64,000 nt of DNA from Niastella sp. (GTDB lineage: Bacteria > Bacteroidota > Bacteroidia > Chitinophagales > Chitinophagaceae), in contig JAGIBF010000041.1 in NCBI GenBank assembly GCA_017744515.1, forward strand, positions 1 through 64,000. The letters run 5' to 3'. Positions within the stretch are counted from its first letter, which is position 1. The number at the start of each line of letters is the position of its first letter. The position numbers were made by a program, and so were the translations under genes. The notes beneath the pieces were generated by a model, which saw only the letters and a program-made list of their open reading frames with translations, was not told the origin of the DNA and made no database searches. Positions 57,295 to 64,000 of the stretch are shown piece after piece.

Positions 57295-58728
57295 CTACGC
57301 CGCCGCCTTTTTCCTCGAAACAGCTATGTAGTACAGCGGAATACCCACCAGCACGATGCCTAAACCAGCACCTGCATATACAGGCTTCATCATGATCAGG
57401 AACACACAAAAAGTGAGCGCCATGATAACATAAATAGCAGGCAAAACGGGGTAGCCAAAAGCTTTATAAGGACGTTCGATATCGGGTCTTTTCTTACGCA
57501 AAACAGCGATACCGACAATAGTGAGCGCATAGAACAATACCACCACAAAAGAGATCATATCCAGCAGATCGCCATAACTACCGCTAAGGCACATGATAGA
57601 AGCCACGATACATTGCAGCCACAAAGCATACTCAGGAACAGCATGCTTGTTCAGCGTTCCTGTTTTCTTGAAGAACAAACCATCATTAGCCATGGTATAA
57701 TATACACGGGCGCCCGCGAGGATCAGGCCGTTATTACAACCAAAAGTAGAGATCATGATCATCACCGCGATCACGATAGAACCATTACTGCCAAAAATGG
57801 AATTAGACACCGCCACGGCTACCCGCTCACCCTCGGGGAAAGCGATCTCCTGCAAGGGCAACACGTGCAGGTACATGAGGTTGGCAGTAACATAGATCAC
57901 AGTTACGATCAACGTACCCAGGAAAAGACTCAACCCGATATTCTTCTTGGGATTTTTGATCTCGCCCGCAATGAAAGTCACGTTGTTCCAGGAGTCACTG
58001 CTGAAAATAGAGCCTACCATCGCTGCAGCAATAGCGCCAATCAGCACCGTACCACTGATGGGGGACCACTGGCCACCCTTTACAAAAGCGCCATCCTGCT
58101 TTTCCAGTTGCATCGCATTCAATCCCGTTTGCCAGTTCTCATCCCAAAAACTATGCTTCGCCAGCAAAAAACCCAACACGATCAATCCAAATAAGGACAG
58201 CAACTTTACAGTAGTAAAAGTAGTTTGAATGATCTTACCACCCTTTACCCCCTTCGTATTCGTATAAGTAAGAAAAATGATCAGCGCAATACCCAGTAAC
58301 TGGGCTGCCGACACATTCAGCGAGCCTAACTTAAATATGATATTCCCTTCCCCAAGCTCAGGCACGAGATAAGCCGTAAAACGACTGAAAGCCACGGCCA
58401 CGGCAGCAATAGTAGCCGTTTGGATCACCGCAAAAAAGCTCCAGCCATACAGGAATCCGGCCAGCGGATTAAAAGCCTCTTTCAGATATACATACTGGCC
58501 GCCCGCCTTTGGATACATACCACTCAACTCACCATAACTTACCGCCGCAGTAATGGTCATAAAGCCCGTTATAAGCCAAACCATGATCAGCCAGCCGGAA
58601 CTGCCTACGTGACGAGTGATATCAGAACTTACAATGAAAATACCGGAACCGATCATTGAGCCAGCCACCACCATGGTAGCATCTACGAGGCCCAGAGAGG
58701 GTTTAAAAGCAGGTGTTGATTCAGCCAT
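57295..58728 (-). CDS. APC family amino acid permease
   Basis: A 477-residue inner-membrane transporter of the amino acid-polyamine-organocation family, of the LAT-like type common in Bacteroidota. About 12 hydrophobic helices. Conserved first helix VDATMVVAGSMIGSGIFIVSSD with the unwound GSGIF, SYGELSGMYPKAGGQYVYLKEAF in helix 2-3 and ERPYKAFGYPVLPAIYV near the end. It imports or exchanges neutral or basic amino acids; the precise substrate cannot be read off. Single gene between the OmpH-like terminator and the heptose kinase. Confidence 0.92.
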   Translation of the reverse strand: MAESTPAFKPSLGLVDATMVVAGSMIGSGIFIVSSDITRHVGSSGWLIMVWLITGFMTITAAVSYGELSGMYPKAGGQYVYLKEAFNPLAGFLYGWSFFAVIQTATIAAVAVAFSRFTAYLVPELGEGNIIFKLGSLNVSAAQLLGIALIIFLTYTNTKGVKGGKIIQTTFTTVKLLSLFGLIVLGFLLAKHSFWDENWQTGLNAMQLEKQDGAFVKGGQWSPISGTVLIGAIAAAMVGSIFSSDSWNNVTFIAGEIKNPKKNIGLSLFLGTLIVTVIYVTANLMYLHVLPLQEIAFPEGERVAVAVSNSIFGSNGSIVIAVMIMISTFGCNNGLILAGARVYYTMANDGLFFKKTGTLNKHAVPEYALWLQCIVASIMCLSGSYGDLLDMISFVVVLFYALTIVGIAVLRKKRPDIERPYKAFGYPVLPAIYVIMALTFCVFLIMMKPVYAGAGLGIVLVGIPLYYIAVSRKKAAA

Positions 58729-58810
58729 AGCAGTTTAAATAAAGGTCAAAGTGTGTTATAAAATAAGTAACCTTGAAGATAAGGAAATCAAAAATACAGA
58801 AGGCACAAAA

Positions 58811-58837
58811 AAACGCAGCTATTGCGTAGCTGCGTTT
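58811..58837 (-). terminator. terminator of the OmpH-like gene
   Basis: AAACGCAGCTA (58811-58821) pairs with TAGCTGCGTTT (58827-58837) over a 5-base loop. On the minus strand the stem is followed by seven T residues. It lies about 105 bases past the OmpH-like stop and 80 bases before the permease start. Confidence 0.9.
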
Positions 58838-58908
58838 ACCTATTTTAACGAATGCTAATCAGTTCTTAAATACTCTTCATTTTCTTGACTATCACTGCTT
58901 AATTCACG

Positions 58909-58942
58909 CCTTTTCAACCTGCCAACTCATCAACCTATCAAC
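58909..58942 (-). repeat. octamer tandem repeat, copy 2
   Basis: On the minus strand four units read GTTGATAG, GTTGATGA, GTTGGCAG, GTTGAAAA, then GG. It begins directly behind the OmpH-like stop codon, as copy 1 does behind the heptose kinase. Confidence 0.65.
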
Positions 58943-58943
58943 A

Positions 58944-59543
58944 CTATTTCTTATTCTTACTCTTGCTGTATTGATCATTCAATCCCCTCAACAGATCAGC
59001 CGTTACATCATACGCAGAGTCCTTGTAATACATAATAAAGCCGGGCTCATAAGAAAAGATATAAGCATACCCTTTATCTTTATTATACACAGCAAGATAA
59101 TCCTCGATCTCTTTACGCATCTGCTTGGTCATGTCCATCTGCTGATTCTGCAGGTTGTCCTGCAATTGAGCCTCGCGCGTGCGGTAATCCTGCTCCATCT
59201 TGGCCACTTCCCGTTGTGCCGCTTCACCTTCGGCCTGCGACATGGTTGGGCCTTTTTGCTGCAATTGCTGTATCCTGCTCTGATAACGGCCTTTCAAAGC
59301 CTGCAATTCGGCATTGGCAGAACTTTCCTTCCCCTTCATCTCTTGCAGCACATCCTTATACTTGGTATAACTCGATTGCAAAGAATCGATGTCGAAATAA
59401 GCAATCTTGAAATTGTTTTGACCATTCTTACCCGCAGCTACAGATACCTGTTTGAGCTGTTCCTTATGAGTAAAATGAAGATAGAAAAGTACACCGGTAA
59501 GCGCCAGTGCAATAATGCTTAAAATAGTAGAGATATTTCTCAT
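58944..59543 (-). CDS. OmpH/Skp family periplasmic chaperone-like protein
   Basis: A 199-residue protein with an N-terminal hydrophobic anchor or signal (about residues 6-24, LSIIALALTGVLFYLHF), a short start of the OmpH beta domain (KIAYFDIDSLQSSYTKYKD), a long charged coiled coil (about residues 70-150, rich in Gln, Lys and Glu) and a C-terminal return strand (KGYAYIFSYEPGFIMYYKDSAYDVT). This tentacle layout is that of Skp/OmpH, which holds unfolded outer-membrane proteins in the periplasm. Bacteroidota usually have several copies. Own terminator at 58811; a 7-bp hairpin GCAAGAT/ATCTTGC lies just before its start (59557-59573). Confidence 0.92.
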   Translation of the reverse strand: MRNISTILSIIALALTGVLFYLHFTHKEQLKQVSVAAGKNGQNNFKIAYFDIDSLQSSYTKYKDVLQEMKGKESSANAELQALKGRYQSRIQQLQQKGPTMSQAEGEAAQREVAKMEQDYRTREAQLQDNLQNQQMDMTKQMRKEIEDYLAVYNKDKGYAYIFSYEPGFIMYYKDSAYDVTADLLRGLNDQYSKSKNKK

Positions 59544-59678
59544 TCACGCCTTTTTTGCAAGATAAAATCTTGCGTTAAAAGAAAATTGTTAAAACTTTTA
59601 ACAGTTCAGAATTAGTTCAAAATCAGGTTGACAAGATATACATAAATTCTATTCTCACAATAGCATTACATACAATAA

Positions 59679-59708
59679 AAAAGCAGGAAGCTTTCACTTC
59701 CTGCTTTT
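59679..59708 (-). terminator. terminator of the rpoBC transcript
   Basis: AAAAGCAGGAAG (59679-59690) and CTTCCTGCTTTT (59697-59708) form a perfect 12-bp stem with a 6-base loop, followed on the minus strand by a run of six T (two outside the stem). It lies 56 bases past the rpoC stop. Confidence 0.93.
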
Positions 59709-59763
59709 AACTTATCTGTTATAAGATTGCTTTCACTCGAAGCTCAAATCTCTAAGCTTTCTT

Positions 59764-62700
59764 TTACTCATCATCATCAAAGCTCATAGCCTCGCGCGTA
59801 GTTTGCAGCAGCTCATACTCTTCCTTGCTACCAACCACCATGTTTTCGAAGTCACGCAAGCCAGTACCAGCCGGGATCGGATGACCTGTAATTACGTTCT
59901 CCTTCAGACCGAGCATATCGTCACTCTTACCCTGGATCGCTGCAGAAGACAACACCTTCGTAGTTTCCTGGAACGAAGCCGCTGAGATCCAGCTTTGAGT
60001 ACCGAGAGACGCTTTGGTGATACCCAACAGAACCGGATGAGAAGTAGCCGGATTGGCATCACGGAACTCCACAGGTTTCTTATCGGAACGACGCAGCAGT
60101 GAGTTCTCTTCGCGGATCTCACGGAGGCTCGCAATCTGACCGGCACGCAGCTTGGTGCTTTCGCCCGGATCACTAACCACCTTCTTATCGAAGATCCAGT
60201 CATTCTCTTCATTGAAGTCGAAACGGTCTTCCAGGTCCTCCTCGAGGAAACGGGTATCACCCGGGTCAACAATTTCAACCTTCTTCATCATCTGCCTTAC
60301 AATTACCTCGATATGCTTATCGTTGATCTTTACACCTTGCAAACGATATACTTCCTGAATTTCATTCACCACATACTCCTGAACAGCGAAAGGTCCTTTG
60401 ATCGCCAGGATATCGCTCGGAGAAACCTGACCATCAGACAGCGCAGCACCAGCTTTGATGAAGTCGCCATCCTGAACCAGGATCTGACGCGTCAACGGCA
60501 CCAGGTATTTCTTCACAACACCATCCTTCGCTTCCACTACGATCTCGCGGTTACCACGTTTGATAGCACCGAAGGCAACAACACCGTCGATCTCACACAC
60601 GATAGCGGGGTTACCCGGGTTACGTGCTTCGAACAACTCAGTTACACGTGGCAGACCACCGGTGATATCACGCTGCATACGCAGAGTACGGGGAATCTTC
60701 ACCAGTACCTGACCAGCCTTTACATCTTCAGCCTGATCAACGATGATGTGAGAACCTACAGGAAGGTTATACAATTTCACATCCTTACCTTCTACAACGA
60801 GGGTCGGGATCTTATTCTTATCCTTGGTTTCGATAACCACTTTCTCGCGGTGACCAGTTTGCTCATCAGCCTCCTCACGGTAAGTGATACCTTCAATTAC
60901 GTTATCAAACTTGATCTGACCAGCGATTTCAGCAACAACTACGTTGTTGAACGGATCCCAGGTACAGATCACATCACCCTTCTTCACATTCTGACCATCC
61001 TTCACCTGCAACGTAGCACCATAAGGCACGTTGTTGGTGATCAGCAGGCGGTCATTCTTGATATCCATGATACGCAACTCACCGGTACGGCCAATTACAA
61101 CCTGGATCTTTTCACCTTCATTATTTTCTGCAGATACAGAACGCAGACCATCGAACTGAACAGTACCATCGAACTTGGCGATCAGTGAAGATTCTACGGA
61201 AGCAGAACCAGCCACACCACCCACGTGGAAGGTACGCAGCGTAAGCTGAGTACCAGGCTCACCGATCGACTGCGCAGCGATGATACCTACAGCATCACCC
61301 TTCTGCGTAATGTTACCGGTAGCAAGGTTCTTACCATAACACTTCACACACACACCACGCTTGCTTTCGCAAGTCAGTACAGAACGGATCTCAACAGTTT
61401 CTATACCAGCCTCTTCAATTTCTTTACCGATATCCTCAGTGATAACAGAACCCGCTTCAATAACGAGCTTGTCATTCTCAGGATTATATACGTTGTGCAG
61501 AGACGTACGGCCGATGATACGGTCATACAGTGGCTCTACAACCTCCTCATTATCTTTCAGCGCACTGATGGCAATACCACGCAGTGTACCACAATCCTCT
61601 TCAGTAATAACTACGTCCTGTGCAACGTCTACGAGACGACGGGTCAGGTAACCGGCATCAGCCGTTTTAAGGGCCGTATCCGCCAGACCTTTACGCGCAC
61701 CGTGCGTAGAGATGAAGTAGTCCAATACGTTCAGACCACCCTTGAAGTTGGAAAGGATCGGGTTTTCGATGATCTCAGAACCGGTAGAACCAGACTTCCT
61801 CGGCTTCGCCATCAGACCCCTGATACCGCAAAGCTGCTTGATCTGCTGTTTGGAACCACGGGCACCGGAGTCAAGCATCATATAAACAGAGTTGAAACCT
61901 TGCTTATCACTGCTCAACTCACGGATGAGCGTTTCAGTGATGCGGGTATCAACACGAGACCAGATGTCAACGATCTGGTTATAACGCTCGTTGTTGGTGA
62001 TAAGACCCATGTTGTAGTTGTCCCAAACCTCGTCTACCTCACCTTTGGCATTATCCAGTACTTCTTCTTTGATAGATGGGATGATAAGGTCATTGATGTT
62101 GAATGACAAACCACCCTGGAAGGCAGTACGGAAACCAAGCTGCTTGATATCATCGAGGAACTTGGCAGTTTTAGGAACATTGGTGATCTTGATGATGTCA
62201 CCAATGATCTCACGCAAGCTCTTCTTGGTCAGCAGCGCATTGATATAACCTACTTCTTTAGGAACAAACTGGTTGAACAATACACGACCTACTGTAGTAT
62301 CGATCAGCTTTCTCTTGATCGTACCATCATTTTCACGCACATCAACTTTTACCTTGATATTCGCATGCAGATCAATACGAGCTTCGTTATAAGCAATGAT
62401 CACTTCCTCAGCACTGTAGAAAGCTTTACCTTCTCCACGTACTACTACATCGCCCATTGTCTTCCTACCCTTGGTAATATAGTACAGACCGAGTACCATG
62501 TCCTGAGAAGGCAGGGTCATCGGAGCACCATTCTGCGGGTTAAGAATGTTATGAGAAGAAAGCATCAACAGTTGGGCTTCCAGAACAGCAGCATTGCTCA
62601 AAGGCACGTGAACCGCCATCTGGTCACCGTCGAAGTCGGCGTTGAACGCAGAACACACGAGCGGGTGCAACTGGATCGCTTTACCCTCGATCAGTTTAGG

Positions 62701-64000
62701 TTGGAAAGCCTGGATAGATAACCTGTGCAGCGTAGGGGCACGGTTAAGCATCACAGGGTGACCCTTCAATATATTTTCAAGGATATCCCAGACCACCGCT
62801 TCCTTGCGGTCTACCAGCTTACGGGCAGATTTAACAGTCTTAACGATACCCCTTTCAATCAGCTTACGGATGATAAACGGCTTGAACAACTCAGCAGCCA
62901 TGTCCTTGGGCAGACCGCACTCATGCAGTTTCAGCTCAGGACCTACCACGATTACAGAACGACCGGAGTAGTCAACACGTTTACCCAACAGGTTTTGACG
63001 GAAACGACCTTGTTTACCTTTCAACACATCACTCAGAGACTTCAGCGCACGACCACCTTCCGCTTTCACGGCGTTAGACTTACGGCTGTTGTCAAACAAA
63101 GAGTCAACCGCTTCCTGCAACATACGCTTTTCGTTACGCAGGATCACCTCAGGCGCCTTGATCTCCAACAACCTCTTCAGACGGTTGTTACGGATGATCA
63201 CGCGACGGTACAGATCGTTCAGGTCAGAAGACGCGAAACGGCCACCATCCAAAGGAACCAGCGGACGTAATTCAGGCGGAATTACAGGAATATATTGCAT
63301 TACCATCCACTCAGGACGGTTGGTGATACGACCATTAGCCTCACGGAAAGCTTCCACTACACTCAAACGCTTCAAGGCGTCAGCCTTACGTTGTTGAGAA
63401 GTTTCGGTAGCAGCAGCATTACGCAGAGAGAAAGACAAGCTGTCCAGCTCGATACGTTGCAGCATGTCATGCACCGCTTCAGCACCCATCTTGGCAATGA
63501 ACTTCTGAGGATCTTCATCAGGCAGATATTGATTCTCCTTAGGCAGACCTTCCAGAATTTCAAGATATTCTTCTTCAGTCAGCAAGTCACCCATCTTCAG
63601 GTTCCGGTCTTCGCGGATACCAGCCTGGATAACGACAAACCTTTCATAATAAACGATAGTCTCCAGCTTCTTCGAACTTACACCTAACAAATAACCAATC
63701 TTGTTAGGCAAGCTCTTGAAGTACCAGATGTGAACAACAGGCACCACCAGTTTGATGTGGCCCATGCGCTCACGACGCACTTTCTTTTCAGTAACTTCTA
63801 CACCACAACGGTCGCACACAATACCCTTATAACGAATACGTTTGTACTTACCGCAGGCACACTCATAATCCTTTACAGGTCCGAAAATACGTTCGCAAAA
63901 CAAACCATCACGCTCAGGCTTGTACGTACGATAGTTAATAGTCTCAGGCTTCAATACCTCACCATAGCTACGCTCCAAAATAGAATCCGGTGAAGCCAGA
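59764..64000 (-). CDS. rpoC: RNA polymerase subunit beta' (5' end beyond window)
   Basis: The first visible codons at the right edge read [20 protein letters not shown], which is the normal early region of Bacteroidota beta', so about 20 N-terminal residues lie outside the window; the TTG at 63978 is not the start. About 1411 residues are visible. Landmarks: N-terminal zinc site ([20 protein letters not shown]), the catalytic [12 protein letters not shown] (Asp triad for Mg), the bridge/trigger region ([19 protein letters not shown]), a second zinc site ([13 protein letters not shown]) and the EDLEDRFDF insertion near the C-terminus. Acidic tail MSFDDDE. It ends at a strong terminator. rpoB should lie upstream, outside the window. 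Confidence 0.98.
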   Translation of the reverse strand, partial: LASPDSILERSYGEVLKPETINYRTYKPERDGLFCERIFGPVKDYECACGKYKRIRYKGIVCDRCGVEVTEKKVRRERMGHIKLVVPVVHIWYFKSLPNKIGYLLGVSSKKLETIVYYERFVVIQAGIREDRNLKMGDLLTEEEYLEILEGLPKENQYLPDEDPQKFIAKMGAEAVHDMLQRIELDSLSFSLRNAAATETSQQRKADALKRLSVVEAFREANGRITNRPEWMVMQYIPVIPPELRPLVPLDGGRFASSDLNDLYRRVIIRNNRLKRLLEIKAPEVILRNEKRMLQEAVDSLFDNSRKSNAVKAEGGRALKSLSDVLKGKQGRFRQNLLGKRVDYSGRSVIVVGPELKLHECGLPKDMAAELFKPFIIRKLIERGIVKTVKSARKLVDRKEAVVWDILENILKGHPVMLNRAPTLHRLSIQAFQPKLIEGKAIQLHPLVCSAFNADFDGDQMAVHVPLSNAAVLEAQLLMLSSHNILNPQNGAPMTLPSQDMVLGLYYITKGRKTMGDVVVRGEGKAFYSAEEVIIAYNEARIDLHANIKVKVDVRENDGTIKRKLIDTTVGRVLFNQFVPKEVGYINALLTKKSLREIIGDIIKITNVPKTAKFLDDIKQLGFRTAFQGGLSFNINDLIIPSIKEEVLDNAKGEVDEVWDNYNMGLITNNERYNQIVDIWSRVDTRITETLIRELSSDKQGFNSVYMMLDSGARGSKQQIKQLCGIRGLMAKPRKSGSTGSEIIENPILSNFKGGLNVLDYFISTHGARKGLADTALKTADAGYLTRRLVDVAQDVVITEEDCGTLRGIAISALKDNEEVVEPLYDRIIGRTSLHNVYNPENDKLVIEAGSVITEDIGKEIEEAGIETVEIRSVLTCESKRGVCVKCYGKNLATGNITQKGDAVGIIAAQSIGEPGTQLTLRTFHVGGVAGSASVESSLIAKFDGTVQFDGLRSVSAENNEGEKIQVVIGRTGELRIMDIKNDRLLITNNVPYGATLQVKDGQNVKKGDVICTWDPFNNVVVAEIAGQIKFDNVIEGITYREEADEQTGHREKVVIETKDKNKIPTLVVEGKDVKLYNLPVGSHIIVDQAEDVKAGQVLVKIPRTLRMQRDITGGLPRVTELFEARNPGNPAIVCEIDGVVAFGAIKRGNREIVVEAKDGVVKKYLVPLTRQILVQDGDFIKAGAALSDGQVSPSDILAIKGPFAVQEYVVNEIQEVYRLQGVKINDKHIEVIVRQMMKKVEIVDPGDTRFLEEDLEDRFDFNEENDWIFDKKVVSDPGESTKLRAGQIASLREIREENSLLRRSDKKPVEFRDANPATSHPVLLGITKASLGTQSWISAASFQETTKVLSSAAIQGKSDDMLGLKENVITGHPIPAGTGLRDFENMVVGSKEEYELLQTTREAMSFDDDE

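Noticed and set aside
60313-62106. Two long plus-strand open frames (60313-61188 and 61225-62106) opposite rpoC
   Set aside because: They are shadows of the highly conserved rpoC coding strand, are rich in Thr, Arg, Asn and His, and match no protein family. Strong codon bias on the opposite strand explains them.

Overview
This window is a chromosomal segment of a Bacteroidota bacterium, most likely a member of the Chitinophagaceae (Chitinophaga/Niastella-like). The grounds are a SusC/SusD pair with a hybrid two-component regulator, many glycoside hydrolases of Bacteroidota type (GH43, GH51, GH95, GH97, GH8), promoters of the TTTG-N19/20-TAnnTTTG type instead of E. coli-type promoters, starts without clear Shine-Dalgarno sequences, and the sequence of the rpoC, accA and blaI/blaR1-type genes. 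All family assignments come from reading the sequence; no database search was run.

Layout. (1) 1-4.8 kb is an AT-rich accessory stretch: a DUF6934-like gene with a 54-residue partner, a possible decayed gene, a HEPN-like protein, two proteins of unknown function (one with membrane segments and a coiled coil) and a small membrane protein. (2) 4.8-29 kb is a polysaccharide utilisation locus (PUL). One minus-strand operon runs susC, susD, a small secreted protein, a type B carboxylesterase, a CE1 esterase, GH43 and GH51. A divergent sensor/regulator (HTCS) follows, then a second minus-strand operon (GH8, GH97, GH95) and a divergent tandem CE1 esterase. The set suits a decorated, acylated heteroxylan or its oligosaccharides: side chains are removed by GH51, GH43, GH95 and GH97, esters by the esterases, and xylo-oligosaccharides trimmed by the GH8. 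(3) 29-32.6 kb holds yjbQ, a tRNA-Asp with promoter and terminator, and an 863-residue orphan. (4) 32.8-39 kb is a four-gene minus-strand operon: GH95, cytochrome c, ThuA-like protein and a PVC-type membrane dehydrogenase fused to cytochrome c. This points to oxidative sugar handling in the periplasm. (5) 39-52 kb is mixed: a membrane protein, an AhpD/CMD-like protein, a second GH97, a lipoprotein, an acetyltransferase, an MFS transporter, a beta-lactamase-fold hydrolase, an M1 peptidase, an esterase and a BlaI/M56 regulatory pair. (6) 52-64 kb is core metabolism: accA, dapA, RNase Z, a fructosamine-kinase-like gene, heptose kinase, an APC permease, an OmpH-like chaperone and rpoC, which runs off the right edge.

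The most interesting signal is in front of dapA. A good Bacteroidota promoter is followed at once by a 20-codon reading frame with five lysine codons. Its last codons form one arm of a possible antiterminator, which competes with a strong intrinsic terminator placed before dapA. This has the logic of a leader-peptide attenuator for lysine synthesis. Other points worth a look are the GH95/cytochrome/ThuA/dehydrogenase operon, the unknown genes near the left edge, an octamer tandem repeat behind two genes, REP-like palindromes and two small dispersed repeat families.
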